A DNA stretch of 64,000 nucleotides from NCBI GenBank assembly GCA_963519845.1, contig CAUQNX010000001.1, forward strand, positions 1-64,000, in the 5' to 3' direction. Each line of letters opens with the position of its first letter. Positions within the stretch are counted from its first letter, which is position 1. The notes beneath the pieces were generated by a model. It saw only the letters and a program-made list of their open reading frames with translations, was not told the origin of the DNA and searched no databases. Made by a program: the position numbers and the translations under genes. Source of the stretch: Moellerella sp963519845 (GTDB lineage: Bacteria > Pseudomonadota > Gammaproteobacteria > Enterobacterales > Enterobacteriaceae). Shown one piece after another: positions 25,681 to 34,845 of this stretch.

Positions 25681-27485
25681 TAAGCCTCCTGAGTGCTGTC
25701 TGGTTTATTGCTATAGACCTCAGCAACATGAGTAAGAAATGCTTTGCCTTCTCCCATTTTCGGGACGCTGGCAATAAGGCGCTGCGTATAAGGATGTTGT
25801 GGTTGATTGAGCACATCTTGTGTTTTACCTGTTTCAACAATCACCCCCTGCTGCATGACAGCTACCCGATCGCAAATCTGATTAATCACCGCAAAATCGT
25901 GAGTAATAAACAGTAGTGCCACGCCGCGCTCTAGACGTAATTTATTTAATAATTCCAGAATACGAGCTTGTACTGTTACATCCAGCGCAGTAGTAGGTTC
26001 ATCGGCAATAATCAAGACAGGATCATTAGCCAGTGCCATCGCAATACCCACCCGCTGACGTTGCCCACCCGACAGTTGGTGCGGATAGGAATTATAACGT
26101 TCAGCTGCATCAGGAATACCAACGCTATCAAGTAATTCGATGGCTTGGCGCTTAGCTTGTTGATTAGAGATCGCTTGGTGTGCAGTAATAGCTTCAAGCA
26201 ACTGATCACCAACACTGAATTGCGGATGCAGTGTGGTCAGCGGATCTTGAAAAATATAGGAAACACGGGCGCCACGTCGTTGTTGCAGTGTCGATAAGGG
26301 CAATGACAGCATCTCTTCATCATTAACATAAATACTACCGCCAGTGATCACCCCCGGCGGTGAGGCTAACAACCCCATAATAGACAAAGCAGTAACACTT
26401 TTGCCTGAACCACTCTCACCAATCAAACCTAAACACTCGCCGCGCTCAACGCTAAAACTGATACCTTTTACTGTAGGTTGTAGTTGTGTTCCTTGTCGAA
26501 AAGCCACTTCTAACTGATTCACTTCTAATACCGCACTGCTGCCCGTGATACGTGATGGGATCGCGCTTCTTTGTGTTTCAGTCACTGCCTGTGCTCTGTG
26601 TAATGCACCAGATTTTAATCTAGGATCAAGCAGGTCGCGTACACCGTCGCCCAGTAGATTAAAGCTGATAACAATCAGGAAAATCATCACTCCAGGAACT
26701 AAAGCAACATGCGGGGCAACGAACATTTGCGCTCTCCCCTGACCTAGCATAGAACCTAAATCTGCATTGGGTGGCTGAGTACCCAATCCCAAGAAAGATA
26801 AACCTGCTGTTTCAAGAATCATCCAACCAATAGTAGTCGACATAGTCACCACAATAATCGGCAACACATTGGGTAGCACTTCCGTGAGTAATATTTGAAA
26901 ATGATTTTTCCCCGATAATTTAGCGGCTTGAATAAAATCACGATCGCGCAAGCCCACGGTTAATCCACGAATATTTCGCGCAAAGAAGGGGATATTAACT
27001 AAAGCAATCGCATATAAAGCGTTGAGCAGCCCCGGTCCTAATACTGCTACGATTGCTAATGCCAATAAGATGTAAGGAAATGCCATCAACATATCAATGC
27101 AGCGCATTAATAGGGTATCAGTACGGTGTCCAACATAACCTGCAATTAAACCGATCAGCGTACCTAATACGGCAGCAATCAAAGTAGCAGAAATACCCAC
27201 CAGCAGCGAAACGCGAGTTCCCCAAAGTAAACGGGAAAAAATATCTCGCCCTAGATGATCCGTTCCTAAGATATGCCCCGGCGAGAAAACCGGTAGTAAG
27301 CGATTTATCAGATCGGTCGCATCAGGATCTGGCAGCGGTAGCCAAGGAATTAGTAAGGCACTGAACATAATGATAAATAGAATCAACAAGCCTATCGCGG
27401 CTAAGCGGTTGGTCATTAATAGCGACCAAGCTGACTGACGATAACGATGATTTTGCTGGATATTCGATGTCGTAGAGTGACTCAT
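25680..27485 (-). CDS. Peptide ABC transporter permease-ATPase fusion (DppC-DppD-like)
   Basis: A 601-residue fusion. Residues 1-~300 are a DppC-type permease: a conserved first helix, the HILGTDHLGRDIFSRLLWGTRVSL segment, and the EAA-type loop (AAKLSGKNHFQILLTEVLPNVLP). A short linker (~300-320) leads to a complete ATPase: Walker A GESGSGKSV, Q-loop FQDPLTTLHP, LSGGQRQR, Walker B LIIADEPTTALD and THDFAVI. Fusions of this kind are known in some actinobacterial and proteobacterial peptide transporters. The start overlaps the DppB-like stop by four bases (ATGA). No frame error is needed to explain the fusion. Confidence 0.92.
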   Translation of the reverse strand: MSHSTTSNIQQNHRYRQSAWSLLMTNRLAAIGLLILFIIMFSALLIPWLPLPDPDATDLINRLLPVFSPGHILGTDHLGRDIFSRLLWGTRVSLLVGISATLIAAVLGTLIGLIAGYVGHRTDTLLMRCIDMLMAFPYILLALAIVAVLGPGLLNALYAIALVNIPFFARNIRGLTVGLRDRDFIQAAKLSGKNHFQILLTEVLPNVLPIIVVTMSTTIGWMILETAGLSFLGLGTQPPNADLGSMLGQGRAQMFVAPHVALVPGVMIFLIVISFNLLGDGVRDLLDPRLKSGALHRAQAVTETQRSAIPSRITGSSAVLEVNQLEVAFRQGTQLQPTVKGISFSVERGECLGLIGESGSGKSVTALSIMGLLASPPGVITGGSIYVNDEEMLSLPLSTLQQRRGARVSYIFQDPLTTLHPQFSVGDQLLEAITAHQAISNQQAKRQAIELLDSVGIPDAAERYNSYPHQLSGGQRQRVGIAMALANDPVLIIADEPTTALDVTVQARILELLNKLRLERGVALLFITHDFAVINQICDRVAVMQQGVIVETGKTQDVLNQPQHPYTQRLIASVPKMGEGKAFLTHVAEVYSNKPDSTQEA

Positions 27486-28429
27486 GATTTTAACCTCGGG
27501 TCCAAGAGTGCCTGCATCAAATCCGCAAACAGGTTAATAAACACATAGGCAGCAGCGGCAATTAACACACCGCCTTGCACTAAGAAGAGATCACGGGTTG
27601 CTACTGCTTTAACCAACATGGCGCCCAATCCCGGCCACTGAAAGACGGTTTCGATATAGACTGCTCCGCCAAAAACAAATCCTGCCTGAATACCTATCAC
27701 CGGAATAACCGAAACTAAAGCCATGCGAAATGCATGACGGAAAATAACTTTGCGTTCACTCAATCCTTTGGCTCTCGCGGTACGAATAAAATCCAAGCGT
27801 AAAACTTCTAACATCGCAGTACGGGTTAAACGGGCGATAACTCCGGTTGCCACTAGCGATAGAGTGATGACAGGTAAAACCAGATGATGCAGTAGATCGC
27901 CTAAACCACCGCCCTGCCAAATAGAGTACATACCGGATGCAGGGAACCACTGTAGATGCACCGCAAAAAACATGATCATCAGTAGTCCAATCCAGAATGA
28001 AGGCATTGAAATACCTAATAATACGGTCAGTGTAATAAAGCGATCACTCCAACCAAATTGGCGAATAGCTGAGATGATCCCCGCAAGTAGCCCTAAAACA
28101 GAGCTAAGTAACAAGGCGCTTCCCCCTAACACTAGGGTCGCGGAGAATCGTTCAAAAACTTCATCTGTTACTGGGCGATTAAGCACAAATGAGCGCCCAA
28201 AATCGCCCTGTAAGAGGTTGCTCATCCAAATAAAATATTGCTGATAAAGTGGCTTATCTAAACCGAGCTCGATTTTTACCCGAGCGACGTTTTCCGGTGT
28301 CGCCCATGGCCCAAGCAGCGCCTGAGCCGGATCACCTGGGATCATCGCCATCAGCAAAAATACAATCAGTGTTAAACCAATAAGAATTGGAATGGTCGCT
28401 AAAATGCGTTTAAAACAATATATCCACAT
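27482..28429 (-). CDS. Peptide ABC transporter permease (DppB-like)
   Basis: A 315-residue inner-membrane permease with six hydrophobic segments. The family hallmarks are PGDPAQALLGPWATPE after the first helix, GDFGRSF, and the EAA loop RTARAKGLSERKVIFRHAFRMALVSVIPVIG. ATG at 28429 is preceded by GGGGAA; the upstream in-frame codon at 28459 has no ribosome site. Partner of the permease half of the fusion protein. Confidence 0.92.
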   Translation of the reverse strand: MWIYCFKRILATIPILIGLTLIVFLLMAMIPGDPAQALLGPWATPENVARVKIELGLDKPLYQQYFIWMSNLLQGDFGRSFVLNRPVTDEVFERFSATLVLGGSALLLSSVLGLLAGIISAIRQFGWSDRFITLTVLLGISMPSFWIGLLMIMFFAVHLQWFPASGMYSIWQGGGLGDLLHHLVLPVITLSLVATGVIARLTRTAMLEVLRLDFIRTARAKGLSERKVIFRHAFRMALVSVIPVIGIQAGFVFGGAVYIETVFQWPGLGAMLVKAVATRDLFLVQGGVLIAAAAYVFINLFADLMQALLDPRLKS

Positions 28430-28521
28430 CGATTTTTCCCCAGAGAATCTGACCGCCATACTTTGTGGCTATCACCTAATATGAATTGATTGGCTAAGTA
28501 TTTTGGCAATTGGCCAGTAAA

Positions 28522-30084
28522 TTAATCTTTACGTACGTCTTTCAGTAATAGATTAAAGTTTGGTTGTAATTTGAAGTTGCTTATCCGCTCACTGGCGACG
28601 GCATTTTGTTTCCAATTGGCCACAAACAACCAAGGCGCATCATGATGAACGATTCTCTGTACCTGACGATATAGCTCCGCACGCTCAGATATATCATTGG
28701 ATATACGCGCTTTATCAAGTAACGCATCCACCTTTTTATTCGCGTAATAACCCGAGTTAAATCCCCCTTTATCCGGCCATGAGGCTGAATGTAAGGTAAG
28801 GAATGGCAAGGTATCAGGATCATTGGTCATCCACGCCATTTCAGCCATATGCGCTTGTTTTAAGCCGGAGTTCACTTTCGATAGATAGGTATTCCACTCA
28901 AAGGTTTGAATCTCGACTTCTAAGCCAACCGCTTTTAGATCAGCCTGTATCGCCGTTGCCATTGGAATAGGATCTAACATTCCTGACCCCCCTTCGGTGA
29001 CATAAAAAACAATTTTTGCCCCTTCTGCTCCAGCAGCTTTAACCAATTCACGCGCTTTTTGTGGATCATAGGGATATGCCTGAGTATCAGGATCAAATGC
29101 CCAATCAAAGGCCGAAGGAATCGGCCCCTCTGACACATCAGCAGAATCTTGCAAAATATATTTGACGATATTCTGTTTATTCACCGCATAGTTCACCGCT
29201 TGTCTGACTCTAACATCATCAAAAGGCGGCAAAGAGGCATTCAACATGCTATACCAGACATGTGGACCCGTAGCTTGATACAGGCGGAAACGCTTATCGG
29301 CCAAAAATAGCGGTACATTATCTGCGGGGACTTCCACCATGGCATCGATTCCCCCCGAGAGCATTTCAGCCACCCGCGTATTGGGATCGGTAATCGGACG
29401 GAATACCACATATTGCAATTGCGGGCGTCCATCCCAATAATCTTCATTTGCCACGACAACAACCCGCTGATTGGCCGTCCACTCGCTAAATTTAAATGGC
29501 CCTGTTCCACTTGGATGGCGGCTGTAATCTTTATCATACTGTTTCACGGCCGCTGGAGAGACAATCAATCCCGCGGGCGTGGCTAAGTTAGATAAAAAAG
29601 GCGCAAAAGGCTCTTTCAATTGAAAAACAATCGTCTGGCTATCAGGTGTTTCTATTTTATCAATCACAGAAAAAAAGAATGAAAGTGGAAATGGTCCTGT
29701 GTGGTAATAGGGATGCGCGCTATTTAGCATGCGCTCAAAGGTGAACTTAACCGCATTAGCATCAAAAGGCGTTCCATCATGAAAACGCACATTATTACGT
29801 AAATGAAAGCTGTAAGTTTTCCCATCATCACTGATCGTCCATGACTCGGCGAGTGCGGGCTCAAGTTGCAAGGAGCCATCGGCATTACGCACCAATCCCT
29901 CATAGATATTGACTAATATTCGTGAATCATTGGCTGCGGTTGCTACCTGCGGGTCGAGTGACTGAGGTTCTGCCACCTGCCCTAATAGCAAAACATCACT
30001 ATTCTTTGCCGCCCATACTGGCAAAGAAAAAGTAGAGAGAAGCAAAATGCCCGCTATCCACCTGCATAAGCACATTCTCATCAT
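28522..30084 (-). CDS. Peptide ABC transporter substrate-binding protein (SBP family 5)
   Basis: A 520-residue periplasmic binding protein with a signal peptide (MMRMCLCRWIAGILLLSTFSLPVWA). The mature start GQVAEPQSLDPQVATAANDSRILVNIYEGLVR and the motif WTISDDGKTYSFHLRNNVRFHDGTPFDANAVKFTFERM are diagnostic of the DppA/OppA family. The ligand could be a di- or oligopeptide, or a related amide. First gene of the operon; GGGAG lies 5 bases before the ATG. Divergent from the DUF1028 gene. Confidence 0.92.
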   Translation of the reverse strand: MMRMCLCRWIAGILLLSTFSLPVWAAKNSDVLLLGQVAEPQSLDPQVATAANDSRILVNIYEGLVRNADGSLQLEPALAESWTISDDGKTYSFHLRNNVRFHDGTPFDANAVKFTFERMLNSAHPYYHTGPFPLSFFFSVIDKIETPDSQTIVFQLKEPFAPFLSNLATPAGLIVSPAAVKQYDKDYSRHPSGTGPFKFSEWTANQRVVVVANEDYWDGRPQLQYVVFRPITDPNTRVAEMLSGGIDAMVEVPADNVPLFLADKRFRLYQATGPHVWYSMLNASLPPFDDVRVRQAVNYAVNKQNIVKYILQDSADVSEGPIPSAFDWAFDPDTQAYPYDPQKARELVKAAGAEGAKIVFYVTEGGSGMLDPIPMATAIQADLKAVGLEVEIQTFEWNTYLSKVNSGLKQAHMAEMAWMTNDPDTLPFLTLHSASWPDKGGFNSGYYANKKVDALLDKARISNDISERAELYRQVQRIVHHDAPWLFVANWKQNAVASERISNFKLQPNFNLLLKDVRKD

Positions 30085-30153
30085 AGTTCTCCCTGGTGAG
30101 CTGTTTGTTGTGTGACATGTGTCAATTTTGTTAATTTTTTTATCGTTTTACCT

Positions 30154-30202
30154 ATTTATGATGATAAATTACCTATCACGCAACAATTTATAATGATAAA
30201 TT
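30154..30202. promoter_or_regulatory. Paired AT-rich dyads between divergent peptide-uptake arms
   Basis: Dyad 1 (30154-30169) is ATTTAT-GATG-ATAAAT. Dyad 2 (30185-30202) is AATTTAT-AATG-ATAAATT. Their centres are 32 bases apart, about three helical turns, and ATGATAAATT is repeated exactly. A further TGACA/TGTCA inverted repeat lies at 30113-30124. Candidate operators for the FCD regulator encoded in the operon. Confidence 0.55.
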
Positions 30203-30231
30203 TGATCAATGTCTAATTTATGAGGTGTAAA

Positions 30232-30882
30232 ATGACGTTTTCTATTGTTGCTCGCGATCCCATTACAGGTGAAATCGGTGCTGCAACTGCAACGGGAGGA
30301 CCCGCCGTCGGCGCTCTGGTATTGCATGGAGCCAGTCATTTTGGCGCAATTGCGACTCAAGCGATGACCAATCCGATCGCTGGTCTGACAGGAATTAGGT
30401 TATTACAACAATCAAATTCAGCTAGTTCTTGTCTTGAGACACTACTTACCCATGATCAAGCACCTTCACTTAGGCAGCTAATTATTATTGATGCGCAGGG
30501 AGAGAGTGCAGATTGGACTGGCCAAGAGTGCCTACCTTGGTGTGGCAGCCTGTCTGAAACTAACTTAGCGATTGCGGGAAATATGCTGGCTGGCGAACAA
30601 GTTCTAGTCGCGATGCAAACCCATTTTCATCAAAACAAAAGCTTGCCACTGGCAGATAGATTATTGTCAGCGATGAAAGCAGGTGCAGAGTGTGGCGGAG
30701 ATCAGCGCGGGATACGCTCGGCGGCACTTAAAGTTTGGCATCAGCGACACTATGCCGATATTGATATACGAGCAGATTGGTCTGAGTCGCCACTCACTGA
30801 GCTGACGACCATTCTCAGCCAGATACGCTCTGCTGATTATGCCAACTTTTTTGCCCAAATCCCGACGGGAAATGAGCGCTAA
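30232..30882 (+). CDS. DUF1028 family protein
   Basis: A 216-residue protein whose start TFSIVARDPITGEIGAATATGGPAVGALV and following ATQAMTNPIAGLTGIRLL are the DUF1028 signature. The family has an Ntn-hydrolase-like fold and unproven function; it is often found beside peptide transporters and peptidases. GAGGTG precedes the ATG at 30232, and an ATG at 30220 overlaps that ribosome site, so I use 30232. Divergent from the transporter operon and probably co-controlled through the dyads; an amide- or peptide-cleaving role is inferred. Confidence 0.88.
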   Translation: MTFSIVARDPITGEIGAATATGGPAVGALVLHGASHFGAIATQAMTNPIAGLTGIRLLQQSNSASSCLETLLTHDQAPSLRQLIIIDAQGESADWTGQECLPWCGSLSETNLAIAGNMLAGEQVLVAMQTHFHQNKSLPLADRLLSAMKAGAECGGDQRGIRSAALKVWHQRHYADIDIRADWSESPLTELTTILSQIRSADYANFFAQIPTGNER

Positions 30883-30888
30883 TCGCTA

Positions 30889-30936
30889 GCCGGATCATTA
30901 ACTCTAGTCAATGATCCGGCATAGTCTAATTATTTT
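30889..30936. terminator. Terminator between DUF1028 gene and glyA-like gene
   Basis: A perfect 11-bp stem GCCGGATCATT / AATGATCCGGC with a 10-base loop, followed after a short gap by a T-rich run. Serves the convergent pair. Confidence 0.75.
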
Positions 30937-30959
30937 TTCTACAACTCAAATCATCCGAT

Positions 30960-32231
30960 TTAAGCTTGTTTATAGACCGGAAATTGATGGCAAAGTGCGA
31001 TCACTTGTTGGCTAATAATCGGAGCAACTTGCGATAATCTATTCTGCTCAAGCGCATCAAGCACATCACATAACCAATGAGCCAATTGTTGACACTGAGG
31101 AATTTTAAAACCACGAGTTGTGACCGCGGGCGTGCCAATACGAACGCCTGAGGTAATAAAAGGCGAGCGAGGATCATTAGGTACGGTATTTTTATTGGTG
31201 GTGATATAGGCTTGATGTAATGCGGCGTCAGCTTCTTTGCCCGTATAAGGCTTATTAGATAAATCAATCAGTAACATATGATTATCTGTTCCACCAGAAA
31301 CCACCTTGAAGCCACGAGAAATAATGACCTCAGACATAGCACGCGCATTATCCAGAACCTGCTGCTGGTAGATTTTAAACTCCGGCGTTAAAGCCTCTTT
31401 AAATGCAATCGCCTTAGCCGCGATCACATGCATTAATGGCCCACCTTGAACGCCCGGAAATATCGCCGAATTGATTTTTTGGTTAAAATCATCGCTCTGC
31501 CCTTTGGATAAAATAATCCCACCTCGAGGGCCGCGTAATGTTTTATGTGTTGTGCTGCTCACCACATGGGCATGCTCTAATGGGTTCGGATAAATACCCG
31601 CAGCCACTAATCCCGCCACATGCGCCATATCAACCCAAAATATCGCTCCAATTTTATCAGCAATAGCACGCATACGAGCCCAATCCACTTGACGCGAATA
31701 CGCAGAAAATCCGCCAATTAGCATTTTAGGTTTATGCTCAAGCGCAATACGCTCCATCTCATCATAGTCTAAAAAACCCGTTTCGATATCTAGACCATAA
31801 GGGATAATCTTATATTGACGACCAGAGAAATTGGCTGGATTACCGTGGGTTAAGTGGCCTCCTTGGGCTAAATTCATGCCCATTACCGTATCGCCTTTAT
31901 TTAATAAGGCGAGGAAAATTGCTGCATTGGCTTGAGAGCCTGAGTGCGGTTGCACATTCGCATAATCACAATCAAATAGTTGCTTAACTCGCTCAATAGC
32001 CAGTTGTTCAGCAATATCAACATTCTCACAGCCACTGTAAAATCGTTTTCCCGGATATCCTTCGGCATATTTATTAGTAAATACGGAGTTTTGCATTGCC
32101 ATAACTAATGGGCTGGCATAATTTTCAGATGCAATCAGCTCAACCTGATCTTCTTGGCGTTGTATTTCACGCTGTTGAGCTAAAAAGAGTTCAGGATCAA
32201 ATGTCTCTAGTGTTAATGATGAATCATACAT
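30960..32231 (-). CDS. glyA: Serine hydroxymethyltransferase
   Basis: SHMT converts serine and tetrahydrofolate to glycine and methylene-tetrahydrofolate, using PLP. The 423-residue protein shows all family landmarks: LIASENYASP, TNKYAEGYPGKRFYSGCENVD, HSGSQANAA, DMAHVAGLVAAG, and the PLP-lysine motif STTHKTLRGPRGG (Lys230). Its place beside a YggS-type gene and a MocR regulator differs from the usual enterobacterial glyA neighbourhood (hmp, nadB side), so this may be a second, regulated copy; the rest of the genome would tell. AAGGA precedes the ATG by 8 bases. Confidence 0.92.
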   Translation of the reverse strand: MYDSSLTLETFDPELFLAQQREIQRQEDQVELIASENYASPLVMAMQNSVFTNKYAEGYPGKRFYSGCENVDIAEQLAIERVKQLFDCDYANVQPHSGSQANAAIFLALLNKGDTVMGMNLAQGGHLTHGNPANFSGRQYKIIPYGLDIETGFLDYDEMERIALEHKPKMLIGGFSAYSRQVDWARMRAIADKIGAIFWVDMAHVAGLVAAGIYPNPLEHAHVVSSTTHKTLRGPRGGIILSKGQSDDFNQKINSAIFPGVQGGPLMHVIAAKAIAFKEALTPEFKIYQQQVLDNARAMSEVIISRGFKVVSGGTDNHMLLIDLSNKPYTGKEADAALHQAYITTNKNTVPNDPRSPFITSGVRIGTPAVTTRGFKIPQCQQLAHWLCDVLDALEQNRLSQVAPIISQQVIALCHQFPVYKQA

Positions 32232-32299
32232 ATTAATAATTCCTTTTCAGGCAATAAATAAAATTTGAGAATAAATCGGCTTAATCATCAGCAATATCT

Positions 32300-33082
32300 T
32301 TATGGCCAATAATAATTATCTGGTGTTGACCTAGCGCCGAAAATAGCTTGTCCAACACGCACGACTGTCGCCCCTTCTTCGATGGCGATTTCAAAGTCTC
32401 CAGACATGCCCATGGATAATTGACTTAAATCCATGCCACTAGGAGCTATTTTTTGTAATTGATCGCGCAGTGTGCGTAATAAAATAAAGCATTCGCGTAC
32501 TCGAGCTTCATCGGTAGAGAAAATCGCTAACGTCATCAATCCACGAACTCTAAGCGATAAAAATTGGGGTAATTGTTGAATAAATTCAGCTGCATCTTGC
32601 GGCGCTAACCCATATTTACTTGTTTCATCTGAAGTATTAATTTGTACAAAGACATCTAATGAACGTCCTTCGCTCTGTAAATGCTTATCTAAAGCCCGAG
32701 CGACGCGTAAATTATCTAACGCATGAAATTCACTAGCAAAACGCGCGACAGATTTAGCTTTATTAGTTTGTAGGTGACCAATAAAAGGCCAGTTAATATC
32801 GGAAAGATCGGCCATCGCCTCTGATTTCCATAAAGCTTCTTGCACTTTATTTTCGCCGAGCGTACGACAACCCGCTGCATAGGCAAGACGCAAATCTTGT
32901 TCATTAAAAGTTTTACTGACTGGCAATAAACGCACCTCTGTGGGATCGCGCCCTACTCGTAAACAAGCCCTATCTATACGTTGTTGAACATTGGCAATAT
33001 TGCGCTTGAAATCCTCAACGCTATTGGCTTTGGTATATTGCCCGTGCAGGTTATGCCCCACTGGGCTATTTTGTGAATTCAT
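32300..33082 (-). CDS. YggS/PLPBP-family pyridoxal-phosphate homeostasis protein
   Basis: A 260-residue PLP-binding protein with a single alanine-racemase-like barrel and no known catalytic activity; the family buffers PLP and affects amino-acid and keto-acid balance. PLP lysine in LLPVSKTFN (Lys57), then GENKVQEA, WPFIGHLQTNK and the phosphate loop LSMGMSGDFEIAIEEGATVVRVGQAIFG are all present. It has about 22 extra residues at the N-terminus compared with the usual ~230. Probably cotranscribed with the glyA-like gene 68 bases downstream. Possibly a paralogue of the usual yggS, which normally lies with proC and yggT. Confidence 0.9.
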   Translation of the reverse strand: MNSQNSPVGHNLHGQYTKANSVEDFKRNIANVQQRIDRACLRVGRDPTEVRLLPVSKTFNEQDLRLAYAAGCRTLGENKVQEALWKSEAMADLSDINWPFIGHLQTNKAKSVARFASEFHALDNLRVARALDKHLQSEGRSLDVFVQINTSDETSKYGLAPQDAAEFIQQLPQFLSLRVRGLMTLAIFSTDEARVRECFILLRTLRDQLQKIAPSGMDLSQLSMGMSGDFEIAIEEGATVVRVGQAIFGARSTPDNYYWP

Positions 33083-33144
33083 AACCTTTTTCCCTTTTAA
33101 TTAATTCAAGATCAGTGCAATAAGTTGCTCGCATATTCCACAAA

Positions 33145-33172
33145 TTGATTTATATGCTCTAATTGGTATGAT
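33145..33172 (+). promoter_or_regulatory. Candidate promoter of the MocR-type gene
   Basis: TTGATT at 33145-33150, a 16-base spacer and TATGAT at 33167-33172, 23 bases before the start codon. It lies in the 113-base divergent gap, where the regulator probably controls both directions. Confidence 0.5.
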
Positions 33173-33195
33173 GTACACATCCATTTATTCACCCT

Positions 33196-34716
33196 ATGGC
33201 ATACCATTTGTTTAAACACTCACAACTCGAATCGGTCAAAGCTTGGATCGATCAACCAGAATATGCTCACTATCCATTATATTTGCGTATTCAGCGGGCT
33301 CTGCGACGCTTAATTCTTGATGCTGTACTTCAAGCAGGTAAGCCTTTACCTGCCAGTCGGGCATTAGCTTTATCATTGAGTGTTTCGCGGGATACGGTAG
33401 AGAATGCTTATAGCTTATTGCATGCGGAAGGCTATATTGAGCGTAGAGTTGGTAGCGGCAGCTTTGTGTCAGAAATGCCGTCACTGCAAAAATCAAAAAC
33501 TCAAATAAAAATAAGTGCGTTAGTACAACAAGATACGACTTCACAACTCAGTGAGCGCGGGAAAATAATCGCCGCTCATAAAAAAAGCTTAAGTGAAAAT
33601 TTAATTCCACAACCTTTTGCACCCGGTATCGCTGAAACTCGCATGTTTCCTTTATCTCTATGGGAGCGGTTAGAGCGGCAAGTGCTCAAAGAAAAAGGCG
33701 TGCAAGCTCTGCAGAGCGATGATCCACAAGGAATTTACGAACTGCGCAGTGCCATTGCCAATTATGTCAATCTTGAACGCGGCGCTCATGCCACTCCAGA
33801 ACGAATTTTAATTCTAACCAGTTCTCAGCAAGCAATTACCTTATGCGCGAATATTTTATTCGACAGTGGCGAAAGGATTTTTAGCGAAAATCCACTCTAT
33901 CAAGGCGCACTTAAAGCTTTTGAAGCCGCAGGACTAACTCCTCTCCCCATACCTGTCGATGAGCAAGGATTATCCGTCGAAGTATTAAAACAGAGCCAGC
34001 AGCAAGCGAAAGCGGTATTTTTAACACCATCGCATCAATACCCCATGGGAGTTACACTTTCCTTAGAACGCAGATTAGCACTGATTGAATGGGCGAATGA
34101 AAATAGGTCTTGGATTATCGAAGATGATTATGACAGTGAATTTCATTATGCAGGTAAACCCATTGCCTGCGTACAAGGTTTAGATCCCTATAATCGTACG
34201 ATTTATATCGGCACATTTACTAAATCCTTATTTCCTGGATTACGTATCGGCTATATGATTCTACCCCCATCATTAGTAGACCCAATGACTTCTGCACGTA
34301 TTTTACAGGATGGTCATAATGCCACCATTCCGCAGTTGACGCTGGCTCGTTTTATTGAAAATGGTCATTTCGGAGCTTATATTCGCCAAATGCGTCGCAT
34401 TTATGCCGAACGCCTTAACCTGATAAATCAGTTAATTAGCACAAGGCTGGCAGATTTCTTGATTGCATATCCCCCACATGGCGGGATGCAAATGGCCTGT
34501 CTATTAATATGCCCAATAAATGAAAATGATATTATTGAGGCAGCAAAAAAAGAGCATATCAAACTGATTGGACTCTCTAGTCTGTATATCGGCTCTCCGA
34601 CAAAATCAGGTTTTTTACTTGGCTTTGCCGCTTATACGCCACGAGAGATCACCTTAGCGATAGACAAACTTGTTGAGATCATCGACAAAATGACTCTAAT
34701 AAAATCTAAAAAATAG
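33196..34716 (+). CDS. MocR/PdxR-type regulator with aminotransferase-like domain
   Basis: A 506-residue fusion of a GntR winged helix-turn-helix (~25-95: PLYLRIQRALRRLILDAVLQAGKPLPASRALALSLSVSRDTVENAYSLLHAEGYI) with a fold-type I aminotransferase domain (~135-500). The PLP lysine is in GTFTKSLFPGLRIGY (about residue 343). In this family PLP or a PLP-amino-acid adduct acts as the signal. The divergent yggS- and glyA-like genes make PLP or glycine/serine status the likely input. A hairpin terminator follows. Confidence 0.9.
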   Translation: MAYHLFKHSQLESVKAWIDQPEYAHYPLYLRIQRALRRLILDAVLQAGKPLPASRALALSLSVSRDTVENAYSLLHAEGYIERRVGSGSFVSEMPSLQKSKTQIKISALVQQDTTSQLSERGKIIAAHKKSLSENLIPQPFAPGIAETRMFPLSLWERLERQVLKEKGVQALQSDDPQGIYELRSAIANYVNLERGAHATPERILILTSSQQAITLCANILFDSGERIFSENPLYQGALKAFEAAGLTPLPIPVDEQGLSVEVLKQSQQQAKAVFLTPSHQYPMGVTLSLERRLALIEWANENRSWIIEDDYDSEFHYAGKPIACVQGLDPYNRTIYIGTFTKSLFPGLRIGYMILPPSLVDPMTSARILQDGHNATIPQLTLARFIENGHFGAYIRQMRRIYAERLNLINQLISTRLADFLIAYPPHGGMQMACLLICPINENDIIEAAKKEHIKLIGLSSLYIGSPTKSGFLLGFAAYTPREITLAIDKLVEIIDKMTLIKSKK

Positions 34717-34807
34717 GGAATATATAATTCAATTAATAGGTGAAAATATTTTATCAGCACTAGCAAGATTTAAATCATGTTAAATCTTTTATCAATTAAG
34801 CAGGATC

Positions 34808-34834
34808 TAGAGGGACAAAGTCCCTCTATTTATT
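34808..34834. terminator. Terminator between convergent genes
   Basis: TAGAGGGAC / GTCCCTCTA, a 9-bp stem with a 3-base loop, then TTTATT on the plus strand. Ends the MocR-type gene and probably the exported-protein operon on the other strand. Confidence 0.7.
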
Positions 34835-34845
34835 ATATTCAGAAC

